Below are positions 20,798-31,459 of a DNA stretch of 64,000 nt, in pieces. Made by a program: the position numbers and the translations under genes. How positions within the stretch are numbered: the stretch's first letter is position 1; the number at the start of each line of letters is the position of its first letter. Origin of the DNA: Prorocentrum cordatum (taxonomy: Eukaryota > Sar > Dinophyceae > Prorocentrales > Prorocentraceae). Location: NCBI GenBank assembly GCA_963575745.1, contig CAUYUJ010014345.1, positions 262,501-326,500 of the forward strand. Reading direction: 5' to 3'. The notes beneath the pieces were generated by a model. The model did not search any database, was not told the origin of the DNA, and was given only the letters and a program-made list of their open reading frames with translations.

Positions 20798-21000
20798 GCC
20801 GATGAGGTCGGACCTGTCGCACTTGGGAAGCTCGATCTAACACATGTAGAATGGGGGCGTCAACGACTCTGAACGTGTTCTCCGAGAACGTCTGATACGT
20901 AAGGAAATGAGTGTGGTCTTGCATCAGGATAGAAGCACGCGATGACGTCTGGCGAGGGGTTACTAAGCCAAGACCCTGTCGCAGCCTGTGCCTCTTCCAT
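20798..21000 (-). CDS. Possible internal exon of unknown gene
   Basis: On the minus strand a 13-T polypyrimidine run ending GCAG precedes this 203-nt segment, and GTGAGT follows it; both are canonical splice signals. One frame is open throughout and reads RQTSSRASILMQDHTHFL then SENTFRVVDAPILHVLDR, protein-like and not low-complexity. An alternative frame starts ATG at the first base but stops after about 45 codons. I recognise no domain. It lies just downstream of the 3' end of LINE element B, so it could also be part of that element's 3' region. Confidence 0.35.
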
Positions 21001-21189
21001 CTGCAAAAAAAAAAAAACGCAGTGACAGCGTGAACAGAAACAAAGACCATCGCGCATGTAAACGAGCGTTCCAGAGATCCGAGTAGCATGAAGCCGTCGA
21101 GCATTCCCAGAAAAAGAAAAGATGTTAAGAATTACTGGCTGGTCCCACGCTGTGCTTGTTCTCTCTGTCGGACCCGTTCACCCAGAGCT

Positions 21190-23003
21190 GCCAGCCTCTC
21201 TTCCCAGTGCGATACTAAAGGTGTCCCCATCGTTTCTTGACTTTGTCCGCTTTCTTGCCTTTGTCGAGAAGCCTCTGAGCCAGCTGTTCGAGATGGCCCC
21301 GAGGGGCGGCCCTGAGCTTCATGCGCCCTCCCAAGAGCACCAGGCAGATCACCACCGCCTGCTCGATCTCCAATTTGCTCATCGCCACCTCCTCTTGGCC
21401 GTTCACTACTGGGATGGTCAGTCCGTCCGCTATCGAGAACTGAATCCGTGTGTACTCCTCGTTGTAGCACTTGCGGAGTCGGAAGTGCCTCACCATCAAG
21501 CCAAGCTCCATGTGGTTCGCACCTGATACGAACCTCGTGTAAAAGATGTTCACCAACCTGTGCGAGTTGGCGTCCTTCGACTGGATCTCCTTGGACTCCG
21601 AAAGGGATCTGAACGCGGCGCGCGCGATGTACAAATGAGGAGAGGCCAATTCCCCCTTGGCTGCGGGTATCGCCGCCACCTGTGCGTGCTCTTTGCCCGT
21701 GCGCCTGCACACCTGTACGATGTCCGCCTCTGTCGGTGTCACAACGCTGATCCACTCCGACGCCGCCGTGTCCCTGAGCAGCTGCGCATGCTGGCACGCC
21801 ATCTTGAGCAGGATGTTGAGCGCCGCTTGGATGTCGCGCGCCTTCAGCGCGCCCTCCACGGCTGCTGGGCCGTCGTCTGCGTCCTCTGCCGCCTCTCCCA
21901 CCCGACGTCGTTGGGCCCGCTCGACCCCGGCCTCGGCCCCGCCCTCTGGCCTGCGACGCTTCATGAGCTGACGGAGGTCCATGCTGGAGCCGCCTGCGAG
22001 CATCGCGTCGGGGACGGGTGCGGCAGTCAACAATCCGTGTATCTGGGAGAGCACAGTGTGATCGTATGTGCAGTTGTAGCTCCACTAGGTCTTGAGCCGC
22101 GTAGCTGCAAATCGGACATGCTAGATCGCTCGGTTCGATCACCTCGTGGGCCATGTACGTACTGCGCCCCCGATAACATATGTTGTGCTGGTACGATCGC
22201 ATCACGTGCCGTTGTGCATTTTCACGCGTACTGAGCACCTGGAGGCACCTAAAGCACTGGCTTGTAATCGTGAGCAGGGACGCTCCGTTTCGTACTCTAT
22301 GCACTCTCCCCGCATGCAGAAGGAGGGCTCTCATGGTGGGGAACGACTCGCAGCAACGCCGTCCGTCTTCGTCTAAGAGTTTGCAATGAAATCGCCTCGG
22401 TATGTCATCCACCTCATCCTCGTCCAGCCTGCCCCCCTCGTGTGCCTCGCTCCTCGTCGGCGGTGGGATCGAGAAGGTCCAAAAACTCGCTCTAATAATC
22501 GTGAAATCGATGTCCGTCCAGTCATCGTAGTCGTCGCAGTAGAAGAGACGGAGCAGGGGGAAATCCTCGGGCACCATGCCTCTGAACTCCTCTGAAGACC
22601 GATAAGCAAAAACCAGATCCGAGAAAACTTGCTGAGCCCAGGGATTCGCCTCAGGATGTAAGTGCCCCTCGTTCGCGATGGGATCCCCGTCCCCCATGCA
22701 GCCCAGGATGCAAGCTCGGGCCCGTCGGTGGCTCGATAGAAACTTAGCCCAGCTTTGGTACCACTTAATCCTCCGAAGTCGAAGCTCCTCCGCAGTGGGT
22801 AGGATGCGCCAATGGGTCCACAACTCACGTGCCGACCAGCGTCTGAGCTCGTCCTCACCGTGTTCGTGCAGCCCTCGCTTACCTAGGCCCCGTCGCATCG
22901 CTCGCATCACGATCTTGTCGCACTCGTATGTATACGTGTTATCTGGAATCCCCCCCTCCATCCCCGACAGTAAAGCAGACTGTACAAAGGCAATGCTACT
23001 CAT
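21190..23003 (-). pseudogene. LINE C-terminal region with C2H2-type fingers, element B
   Basis: After the RT the frame reads a linker (RRWSARELWTHWRILPTAEE). It then has two Cys/His pairs: QCFRCLQVLSTRENAQRHV and LACPICSYAAQDLVELQLHI, both C-x2-C-x(12)-H-like. Past about 22060 the reading moves to another frame: AGGSSMDLRQLMKRRRPEGG, KARDIQAALNILLKMACQ, SGANHMELGLMVRHFRLRK, ending GKKADKVKKRWGHL. The fingers probably bind nucleic acid and are also present in element C. Function of the helical tail is unknown. Confidence 0.7.
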
Positions 23004-24247
23004 TCTTTTGATACTCGCAGTAGCGTTATATACCAGAAAGTTAGATAGCAGTCCCAGACCAGTTCAGCCCGCCTGGAGCCGCTTCGTTTTTGTCCACCTG
23101 CAGGGACCCCGAAGTAGTCAACCATCCTCCCAGGATCCTCAAGAACCTGGCCAGCTGTCCTGGGTACTGAATACTGCCACCGAAGAGAAGTCGTCGCTGT
23201 TTTATACTGCCTGGTCCAAAGAGACGAGCAAGTGTGGCGCGTTTTCCAGGGTTGAGCGCAACTCCAATCTCGTCTAGGCACTCCGACAGATGTCTGCTGC
23301 TGCTGTCGGCCAAGGCTAGAAGATGTGTCGCCTCTCCACCGCCGCTGTGGTGGTGGTCCCCAGCCAGGGATGACGCACTTCGTGATGTCGTCAGCATAGA
23401 TAGAGAGACCTACGTCGGCACTGAGTCCGTTCGGCTCGGTCGCTTCGGCGTGCTGGCGAGAGCTCGTCCTAGATCGGTAAGCTAAAAATGGTTGGGCCCC
23501 TCGAAGATAGTAGTAGGGGAAGGCCCTGGCGGGGTTCGGGTGTCCCATCATCTCGCCCGTCGTCGGTCGTGACGAAATCGGCCCCGTCGATGCCTCGATC
23601 TGGAGGGCCCCCTGGATCGTCCGGGCGCGTTGAAACCGAAGGTCCGAAGGTTCATATAGTTCACCGATCGTATCTAGAATGGTCTCTCTTCTTACACTGG
23701 CGAAAGCGTTCGTGGCGTCCTCATTCACGATTGCGTGTGAGAGGCCCTGACGCTGCAGCCGAAAAGACAAACAGGTTTGCACAGCAATCGCATCCTCCCG
23801 ACGTCGGTGTCGGGCGAACCCGCGACAGTAGCAAGGAGGCTGCTCTCGTACTTTACGTCCCCGATGCCGCGCATAGGCGTTCCAGGATTTCCCAATCGGG
23901 CAAAAAAGATGTATCCACCTCTGGCCTGCGGGGCCTATCTTGCCGCCCCGCTTGTCTAGGCCCAGGCAGTGGGAGATGTCAAAAATGAGTGGTGTGCACA
24001 TAGCTCGGCGAAAGCTCGCGATGATGCCCTCAAAACGCTCGAAGAAACCCGTCGCCGTCGCAGGTATCATGTCCGAGCCGAGGCCGCCTTTGTGGAACTT
24101 AGTCCACTGCTCCGTGTCCAAAATCAGTAACCACAACTCCGATGGCATAGACCATGCAGGTGTCGCCCTTCGTTCGGGAGCCCTCCTGGGCTCCTTCACG
24201 ATGCCCATCAGGTCTGCGCGCGCCTGCTGGAGGTCGCAGAACTGCAT
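23000..24247 (-). pseudogene. LINE reverse transcriptase, element B
   Basis: RT fingers and palm are readable: SELWLLILDTEQWTKF and CTPLIFDISHCLGLDKRGGK, motif A HAIVNEDATNAFASV, and motif C LSIYADDITKCV with both catalytic aspartates. Near 23340 the frame shifts; the thumb continues in another frame as CLDEIGVALNPGKRATLARLFG and QLARFLRILGGWL. With YADD intact the enzyme was active not long ago in evolutionary terms. Neighbouring endonuclease and finger regions belong to the same ancestral polypeptide. Confidence 0.85.
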
Positions 24248-25853
24248 CGCGTTATATATATCTGCTCGTCCGTGCGCCCCCGTTCATCATCCATATGCAA
24301 TCGGTCAAAAAGTTCCTCCAACTCGGCCGTCAAATCACAATCGTGGGCCCCGAGTCCTCCTTCTTTCGCAGGTGTCTTGAGGAAGTTGGCCACCTCCTCG
24401 GCCTCGCAGTTCTCGCCCCTTGCCACAAAGTATCTACGCTGTCGGGGCCCACGTCCTCGTCGCGCCAGCCTTCGTGCAAGCCGTTGAACGGCATAGTGGT
24501 CGTGCTCTGCCCATGCTGTGTTCGACTCCTCCGTGAGCGTCGAGTTGCGCTCGATCGTGATCTCCCTGGACAAGCGTCGTATTCTGAAGGTAAGCCGTGC
24601 CAGCCTGAGTTCTAGGTCGGCACGATCAGGATGTACTTTGCCGATATGTGTACACCTGAGAGCTTTCCGCTGGTCCAGGAGGTCGCTGCGCTGTTTCTCG
24701 AGCTTCGACTTCTCGGTCTCGGACTTCGAGCGTCTCTCGAACTCTTCTCTTGCCGTCGTCGTCATGAGGTGGGCCACTGAGTTCCACAATTCGTCCGTCG
24801 CCGGGCGCGCGCACAATCTCTGCCATTCTGTTTCATCAATGTCCAGAATGGACTGCTGTATCTTCTCAACGGCGTTCTTGCAGTACTCGGCCCCTTTCAG
24901 CATGCCCATCACTCTGTCGTAGTCCCACGTCTGCCTTTTTACGGCCTGGGCCTCGAAGGAATAATCGAATTCTAAGTATATTGGTCTATGATCTCGATCC
25001 TCCAAAGTGTTGATCGGCTGGAGTCGCCGTCCTGGTGCCTGGAGTACCTTGCAGGTATGAATATAACGTCTGAGTCCTTGTGGCACGTGTACGAAATCAA
25101 TTCTCGATGAGTGCGAGTGTGCCCCGTAGTATGTGGGGCCAGCTGGATAGAATGTGTTGGCCGCCATCATAGAAGACTCCGATTGAAACTGATGCCAGAG
25201 CCGCCCTGCGATACCCTCTTCCTCCGCCTCGTACCTCCCCACTGCAAGGTCGGTCTCTTCACCATCTGAGTCCACGTCCTCTATCTGGGCCCCGTCAACA
25301 AGATCATCTTTCGAGTGCCCGAGCTTATCGTTTAGATCCACGCCAATGATAGGTGTACATCGTCCTCCAACGCTCTCGATGGTGATCTTGGCCCATGGCA
25401 TCATCGCCTGGACGAGCACTCGGTAGCTAGTGTGTGTTCCTCTGGTCGAGGATCTGACGGGGAAGTAGAGGACCATCAGCAGCAGGTCCATGGTGCCCGA
25501 CTTTAGTCGAACCGCTCCACATCTGCCAGCCAACTTAGCTGGTGGACAATATACTCTGCGAAGAAACCCTTGTGGAAAACGACGTCAGTGAAAAAAATGC
25601 TCACTCCGCAACTCTTAGTAGATGCTCTCGTCCAGCCGAAGGAGACCTCCCAATGTGCTGGGTGGCTGTACAGGCTATGGCCGCCTTCATGCTGCCGTCG
25701 AGAGGTTCCAGGCAAGAGTCGCACGCCGACGTTGCTGAATTCTGTGGATATTTCTTGAGCTCGGATGGCGCCCGTGATGTACATGGGGTTGTAGGTCACC
25801 ACTCGAAACTTAGCCTGAGGTGGGGGGTTGGCGCCGCCATTGTCATTCTGCAT
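24208..25853 (-). pseudogene. LINE endonuclease domain, element B
   Basis: N-terminal frame: FRVVTYNPMYITGAIRAQEI and VGVRLLPGT, the first strands of an EEP nuclease. Shifting near 25530 it continues GTMDLLLMVLYFPV, then GVDLNDKLGHS (metal-site DLND), SSRIDFVHVPQGL and DRDHRPIYLEFDY. The last holds the catalytic DH(x)P motif. All key motifs survive, so the fold is recognisable despite the single frameshift. C-terminal to it is a Lys/Arg/Glu-rich linker (FERRSKSETEKSKLEKQRSD) ahead of the RT. Expected role: nicking of target DNA for target-primed reverse transcription. Confidence 0.85.
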
Positions 25854-26040
25854 CGTGTAGATCTCGATGGCGGTGACGGCGAGAAGCCACCGCCTGGCGG
25901 CGGCGCACGATCCCCCCCCTGGAAGGTCAGGCGGAGCCCCAGAGACGAGACAACACCATTTTGCTGCACTCTGAAATGTGTAGTACAGAAAGTTTCAGTA
26001 GCCGCGTCATGTGTTGGTTGTTCGGGCCGCGGCAGCGGCT

Positions 26041-26100
26041 GGAGGAGGACGAGGAGGAGGAGGAGGAGGAAAGGGAAGAGGGGCAGGAGGGGGAGGAGGA
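26041..26100 (+). repeat. (GGA)n microsatellite
   Basis: Directly upstream (in LINE sense) of element B. Confidence 0.9.
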
Positions 26101-26139
26101 ACGATATCGATCTATGTATATGTATGTATATATGTATAA

Positions 26140-26192
<53 letters not shown>

Positions 26193-26200
26193 CATATGTT
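26140..26200 (+). repeat. (TA)n microsatellite
   Basis: ACACATATATAT... nearly perfect TA repeat. Confidence 0.95.
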
Positions 26201-26312
26201 ACTCCTCTGGGGGCTCCGAAAATTGTGGCTCGTGCTGCTCTTGGGCTGCCTGCCCGCCTCGCTCCTTCCTTGCGGCCACCTGGTCGGCCTGGATTCCATG
26301 TGCTGCCTTGGA

Positions 26313-26452
26313 TCAAGTTGGAGGAATATTCAGAAATAGTCCAGAAATAGTCTGGGGACGACTTTTCGACGATCTGTAAACATTTGAGAATTTGTAGGGT
26401 ATGTTGAACTTTTCGTCCAAAACCCGCCTGTAGGGGGACACGCCCGACCTAA
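26313..26452. mobile_element. MITE-like element, GGTCGGGCATGTCC family, copy 2
   Basis: The right end is intact (complement of TTAGGTCGGGCGTGTCCCCC) and the interior has GTCTGGGGACGA. The left end is reduced to a stub reading TCAAGTTGGAGG. Flanking octamers GCCTTGGA (26305-26312) and GCCTTGGT (26453-26460) agree at seven of eight bases, fixing the borders. Confidence 0.8.
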
Positions 26453-26574
26453 GCCTTGGTCCGTCTACCTGGTAGGCTGCCGCTGCCACATGTCCGCTGC
26501 GCCCCGCTTGCTGCCTCGGCCTGTCACTGCCGGACTGCGCTTTCGTGTCCTCTTTCCCCTGGCGGCGCGCACAA

Positions 26575-26710
26575 GGGGGTGGGGGGAAGGGGGAGGGCTT
26601 CTTAGAAGGAGGCTGCTTCTTAAAGGCGCTGGCCTTACATCTATAGATAAGGCCCGCTCCCTCTAAGAAGCAGGGGTGCTTCTCAGAAGCCCCCCCACCT
26701 CCCCCCATCC
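26575..26710. repeat. Inverted-repeat element with CTTCTTAGAAGG words, copy 1
   Basis: Arms GGGAGGGCTTCTTAGAAGG and its near complement flank a centre ACATCTATAGATAAGGCCCG. A close relative is at 46005-46140. Confidence 0.7.
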
Positions 26711-26929
26711 CCCTCTGCACGTGGCTGATTCCCCCCGCTTTCCCCCCGTTCCCTCCTTCCCCTCCGTCGTTCCTCTCGCGGCTGCCCCCCCCCCGCGAGT
26801 GTTGCTGGGGCCCAGGGACAACAAATAAATACACAAGTCCCAGGACTCCCCTTATCTTTCCATGCCGTTTGGATGTTCGGCTTTCCCCCCACTTCCCATG
26901 TTTTCGCATACTTTCCTGGGAATCGACGA

Positions 26930-27110
26930 TTCATTGTGTCTGTGTGTTGTTGTCCCCCCTGACGTGCGTGGGCCCAGCTTCCCCGCGCCGCAAGAGAGCC
27001 CGGGCCCGACCGCGCGCTCGCCGGACCAGACCTCCTCGCTGCGCCGCCGCGAGCGCGGCCGCGACGCCACATACTGTGCTCGCAGGAGGGCCCAAAGTCG
27101 ATTCGAAAGG
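26930..27110 (-). other. Coding-like island, possible exon
   Basis: A minus-strand acceptor-like CCTGCGAGCACAG at about 27084 precedes an Arg/Ala-rich GC-dense stretch open in several frames (one reads AALAAAQRGGLVRRARGRAR). No domain. Confidence 0.2.
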
Positions 27111-27111
27111 T

Positions 27112-27310
27112 TGAGGTCCCAAAACGGTGCGGTGGACAGACCGTGCGGTGACCTCAAAGTCTCCCAAGACCTCGCCGCACGGTCCGTCACCGCGCGGTCT
27201 TGGCACCTCGGATGCCCCGGTCGCCCGAGGCGTCCTCGGAGAAAGACCCCGAGTCCCAAAACCGTGCGGTGACCCCGACTCCCCACCGACTCATCGCACG
27301 GTGTGGCCAC
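27112..27310 (+). repeat. Degenerate repeat of ACCGTGCGGTGA words
   Basis: At least six occurrences of CCGTGCGGTGA or its complement, irregularly spaced. Confidence 0.5.
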
Positions 27311-27536
27311 CACCCCGTTTGGGGCCCCCAAGAAAAGTTGAACAGACGGTCGAAAGGAATCGGATCAGCGGAAGCCGACAGCCAGGTCATGAGAAGCCGA
27401 ATCGGCGGAAGTCGGCAGACTAGTAAGAGGCCTCCCTTGAGAAATTCTACAATCCGAACTGGCACCCGACGTCGAACCGAAATTGGCTCGGAACCGATCC
27501 GACCCGATCCGACCCAGCCGCGCATCTTCTGGGCGA

Positions 27537-27540
27537 AGTC

Positions 27541-27586
<46 letters not shown>

Positions 27587-27592
27587 ACCGTT
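27537..27592 (+). repeat. (CGT)n microsatellite
   Basis: CGTCGTCGT passing to CGCCGTCGC. Confidence 0.9.
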
Positions 27593-27712
27593 GCCACTCG
27601 AGCTGCGCGTCCTCCCTCGAGCTGGAGGCCCAGCGCTCCAGGGTCCACCAGCGCCACGGCGGCCGGCGCGACGCCCCAGCCGGCCCACTCGCTCCTTGGT
27701 GGGCCTGTTTCC
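27593..27712 (-). other. Coding-like island
   Basis: A minus-strand frame reads APAAVALVDPGALGLQLEGG and is followed by the donor-like ACGGTGACGG. Weak support. Confidence 0.2.
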
Positions 27713-27756
27713 CACCACCACCACCACCACCACCAGAAAAAATAAAAAAAGGGAGG

Positions 27757-27970
27757 GGGTCCTCCTCCTCCTCCTCCTCCTCCTCCTCCTCCTTCTGCTC
27801 TTCGTCCTCCTCCTCCTCCTCCTTCTCCTCCTCTTCGTCGTCCTCCTCCTCCTCCTCCTGCTCCTCCTCCTCCTCCTCCTCCTCTTCGTCCTCCTCCTCC
27901 TCCTCATCCTCCTCCTTCTCTTCGTCCTCCTCCTCCTCCTCCTCCTCCTCCTAATCATCATCATCCTCCT
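27757..27970 (+). repeat. (TCC)n pyrimidine tract
   Basis: CCTCCTCCT with TCGTC breaks, about 210 bp. Confidence 0.95.
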
Positions 27971-28019
27971 CCTTCCCCCCTCCAACTTACGGTGGTGGTG
28001 GTGGTGGTGGAAAACAGGC

Positions 28020-28145
28020 CCATCGCTCCAGGCCCAGCCCGCGGCGGCCTCCCCAGCGCCCGGGCGGGCGCCGCCCGCCAGCGCGGCAAGCGTCGCGACG
28101 AGGTCGGCCGCGCGGGTCGGGCGCTGCCAGAAGTGCCCTTGGCCC
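28020..28145 (-). other. Coding-like island
   Basis: Minus strand: acceptor-like ACTTCTGGCAG, then a frame RPTRAADLVATLAALAGG, Ala-rich and protein-like. No donor found before the GGTGGT repeat. Confidence 0.25.
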
Positions 28146-28207
28146 ACGGTGCCCCCAGGATTCCCAAGGAGGCATGAGCTCAAGGTTTTTTTTTGTAAAC
28201 ACATAGC

Positions 28208-28375
28208 ATCTCCCTCCTCCTCCTCCTCCTCCTCCTCCTCCTCCTCCTCCTCCTCCTCTTGTTCCTCCACCTCCTCATCCTCCTCCTCTTCCTCCTCCTC
28301 CGCCTCCTCCCAGGAGGAGGACGAGGAGGAGGAGGAGGAGGATCAGGAGGAGAACAGGAGGAGGAGGGGAGGCGT
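28208..28375 (+). repeat. (TCC)n followed by (GGA)n, opposed
   Basis: TCC triplets to about 28312, then GGA triplets, meeting at CTCCTCCCAGGAGGAG. A foldback microsatellite. Confidence 0.9.
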
Positions 28376-28802
28376 TCTGTGGCTGGATGGGTGGATGGGT
28401 TCGCTGGCACAAAACATAGCAATCGTTGCGCGCGCACTGCGAGCAGCATACCTGCCACATAACGCGCGTTATGTGTTCAAGTTAGAAAGGATCAGCTTTA
28501 TCCTCGGCCTCAAGAGACCCCCCTCACGAGGCCCAAGGGGGCCCCAGGGGCTCCCAGGGGGGAGCGGAAAAAACTGGGGGCACCGTGGGCCAGGTGCGCC
28601 TTTCGCAGCCCCCGAGCGGGGGGGCAGGGGCGCGGTGAGCCGGACGGCCAGATGCTCGTGCTGGGGGGAGCTTCTTGCCCGGACGTTCTCGCGCCGTGGC
28701 AGGATCCAGGCGGGAGGTGTTTTTGGCTGCCACGTCTGGCCTCCGAGGACCCTCGGCTGGGCCCCAGGACCGTTCGCAGACGATCTGGGAGGAAAAACTG
28801 GT

Positions 28803-28975
28803 CCTGGGGAGGAGGAGGAGGAGGAGGAGGACGAGGAGGAGGAGGAGGAGGAAAAGGAGGAGGAGGAGGACCAGGAGGAGGAGGAGGAGGAGGAGCACGA
28901 GGAGGAGGAGGAGGAGGAGGACGAGGACGAGGACGAGGAGGACGAGGCCGAGGAGGAGGAGGAGGAGGGTCAGGT
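28803..28975 (+). repeat. (GGA)n microsatellite
   Basis: GGAGGA with GGACGA interruptions. Confidence 0.95.
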
Positions 28976-29104
28976 CGAGGCCTCCGAGGGTCCAGGCAGC
29001 GACAAAACATGACGTCGAGGGTCTGAGTGAAGACCGTGAAATCTGGGCGTTTTTCACCATTTGGTGACAACTCATGGGAGCCTCCCATACCATCTTGCCG
29101 GCTC

Positions 29105-29262
29105 TTGCGAAATCGACGCGCATCGACGCTAAATCGACGCGATTCGACGCTAAATCGACGTTACATCGGCACTAAATCGACGCCAACCTACGCTACATCG
29201 GCGTTATCTCATCGACTCCCAGACGCTAATCGACGTCAGTCGACGCTAAAGACGGAAGTAAG
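29105..29262 (+). repeat. Short tandem repeat of AATCGACGCTA type
   Basis: Words ATCGACGCTAAATCGACG and ACATCGGC recur every 13-16 bp. Confidence 0.7.
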
Positions 29263-29600
29263 AGGGCACACCAGGCTTCCATGATTTGATACCGAATTCC
29301 TGGAGCCACTCGCCCCACTCATGCGTCGATCTTGCGCCGAGCGTCCGTCGACTTGAGTCGAACACGAGTCGAGTTACATGAAGTCGAGCTAGAGCCAGAG
29401 TCTAAGATCCGCCAAGTGGGCCCCAGGAGCCCCGAGACCCGAAGTAGCGGACAACAGAAAATCGACAAAAATGACGACCGGAACCCTCGACCCCATCTTT
29501 CTGTTCTGTGATTGTTGTTCGAGCCTGATCGATATGTGAGGGCCCTGGGGCTCGAAACTGGGCGAGAACGCCCAGCTCAAAAAATTGAGACGCCATGATC
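29263..29600. other. Intergenic, nothing recognised
   Basis: A few residual TCGAGTCGAA words. No supported gene. Confidence 0.3.
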
Positions 29601-30035
29601 TCAAAGTTACGGTCGGGAGTTTTTGGTGAGCGTGCCACGGCGGCGGCCCCAGCGACGCGACATGCCTTGCGAGCGCGTCGCTCCGCTCCGCGGAGCGGGT
29701 GATCGAGGCAGGCTCGGCACGTGGACGCCTGGGGACCGCGGAGTGGACAGCGTGCCGCTCCGAGGAGTGGTGGGCCACAGACTGCCGGAGCGACACCTTG
29801 GGCCACAGCTCCCGAACGCGGGCGGGCCCCCGGGAGGCCCCCCGAAACGAGCCTCCGGGGCTGGCGCCGCGGACGGCGGCGGGCGCCCGCGGGAAGGCCT
29901 GGTCGGACAGCCCCTGCGGCGAGGCCGCAGCCACCCCGACCACCGCCTCGCCCCGGTCGCCACGCAGGGCCAGCGACCCGACCTCCAGACGGGCGGCGAC
30001 CACGGCGGTCCCGAGGCACACGCCCGCCTCGCGTG
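29600..30035 (-). other. Coding-like island, possible exon
   Basis: One minus-strand frame is open for the whole segment. It reads VCLGTAVVAARLEVGSLALR, GEAVVGVAAASPQGLSDQAF, then ELWPKVSLRQSVAHHSSERH. Composition and hydrophobic patterning look protein-like at the start. No domain recognised; splice borders not fixed. It ends against the small element at 30039. Confidence 0.3.
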
Positions 30036-30038
30036 GGT

Positions 30039-30219
30039 GACTACCTACCAGACCACCCCAACCCAACCCGAAGACCCAAATCTGACCCGATTTTCGGGTT
30101 GGGAGGGGGGTACGGGGCCCACGCGTTTGTTCAGTGTTCCCCGACCCCCCACACTGGAGATGGAGGGCAAATGGAAGCCTTCGGGCTGGGTTCTGGGTTG
30201 GTCTGGCGGGTGGCGAATG
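30039..30219. mobile_element. MITE-like element, CCAGACCACCCCAACC ends, copy 1
   Basis: The left arm CCAGACCACCCCAACCCAAC matches the complement of the right arm (CCAGACCAACCCAGAACCCA). The interior has GACCCGATTTTCGGGTTGGG. Second copy at 48454-48622. Confidence 0.7.
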
Positions 30220-30960
30220 GGTCGGAAGGCCAGGCGAGACAGCGGTAGCCTTCCGTGGCGCGCGTTCGTTTTGCTTGGGGCCGCCTGGAGGCTGTTTTTT
30301 TCTATGAATCGGCGACAACCCAGGGTATCCGGGGCCGGCCGATGACCTAACCTTCGCGCCGTGGGCAACCTTGCACAGGCCTGCGCCCCCCCCAACCCCG
30401 GACCTGCACAACTGGCAGGGTTAAGTTCTCCTGGGGGGGGGGGGCATTCAGATCGTTTACTTGCGGAAGAACAGGAGGAGGATGAGGAGGTGGTGGTGGT
30501 GAAGCATCAACTGGTCCTGAATCCTGTTCGACGGATCAGCTGCGACCGATGGGCGGCGTGGGATCGCTGTGTCCCCGCCGATGTCAAACAATCGCCATCC
30601 CCCGTGGCTCCCTCTCCAGGACGCATGGCTGAAGCGGACGGGTCGAAATCAGACAGCAACACGAACTCAAGGCAGAGTTAAGGTGGCCCCTACGAGGAGG
30701 AGGTACAGGAGAAGGAAGGCCGAGAGGAGGAAGGACAAGAGGGACGAGGGAGGGTAGGCGCCACCGAAACTGATTCAGGCAAAAAGAATTGCACGATACA
30801 TTACAGATAATGCATATGCACTTAATGTCCCAATACTCTGAGTCATGGGATTTTGACACAGAAACAGCTATGGAAAGTGAGACACAATAAACCTACCCCT
30901 TTTGACTGAAAGGGGTCGGTTTCTGACCCAACGTCAGAAACTCAACGCTAGGGGACCAGC
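30220..30960. other. Intergenic, nothing recognised
   Basis: Includes a G12 run (30433-30444), a short GGAGGA stretch, an AT-richer part near 30780-30890 and a hairpin CCCCTTTTGACTGAAAGGGG at 30897. No gene. Confidence 0.35.
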
Positions 30961-30974
30961 ACACCGCCAGGGTC

Positions 30975-31457
30975 TTATCCCCTGCGTTGTCTTGCTCGCT
31001 TCTGGGCGGGCTGCTCGGGAGGCCTCCAAGCCCCCCGAAACCTCACGCGCCCGCGCTCAAGCACAGTCTGACCTACAGCAGTACTGCTCACAACACTGCT
31101 AGCTGCACCCTGCACGCTCACACCCCTCTCACTTTGCTCACTACTCATGACTTGCGATGCCTGGAGCTGCGAAGGAGCCGCTCCAGACTGCCTTGCACCT
31201 TCCTCTCCTGCGTCGTCCTTGGGGGGCGGTCCTATTGTGGGCTGGCTGCCCATCTTGACGAAGAGCGCCGCGATGATGCCGTTGATCGGCACCATGGGGT
31301 TGCCGCCCCCCAGCGTCGTCCACGCGTTGACGAAGTAGGTGCGCCGCACCATGCGATCCTTGATGGCTACCTCCTTCTCCGCCCATGCCGCCTTGACCTT
31401 CCAGTACTTGAGGCACTCTGCTGCCGTCGCCATCGGCAGCGTCTTGATCACATTCAC
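30975..31457 (-). pseudogene. LINE C-terminal tail, element C
   Basis: A 160-codon frame ECLKYWKVKAAWAEKEVAIK, RRTYFVNAWTTLGGGNPMVP and IIAALFVKMGSQPTIGPP, ending in a basic tail. It occupies the same place as the helical tail of element B. Confidence 0.55.
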
Positions 31458-31459
31458 GA

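Larger units (their letters stand above)
21120..26040 (-). mobile_element. LINE-like retrotransposon, element B
   Basis: A near full-length minus-strand LINE of about 4.9 kb. In order: endonuclease (25853-24208), reverse transcriptase (24247-23000), a region with paired C2H2-type fingers (about 22400-22070) and a helical C-terminal domain (22054-21215). Frameshifts near 25530, 24240, 23340 and 22060 break one ancestral reading frame. Its family is shared with element C: both have endonuclease, RT and then two Cys/His finger pairs, an arrangement unlike standard LINE clades. No SL or poly(A) is visible; the 5' side abuts a (GGA)n tract at 26041. Confidence 0.85.

Noticed and set aside
26140-26200. 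TA-rich stretch as a promoter
   Set aside because: A plain (TA)n microsatellite; dinoflagellate promoters are not recognisable by TATA boxes.
27365-29012. Long open frames on both strands across 27.4-29.0 kb
   Set aside because: Again microsatellite-derived (TCC, GGA, CGT triplets). Only short internal islands look protein-like, and these are listed separately at low confidence.
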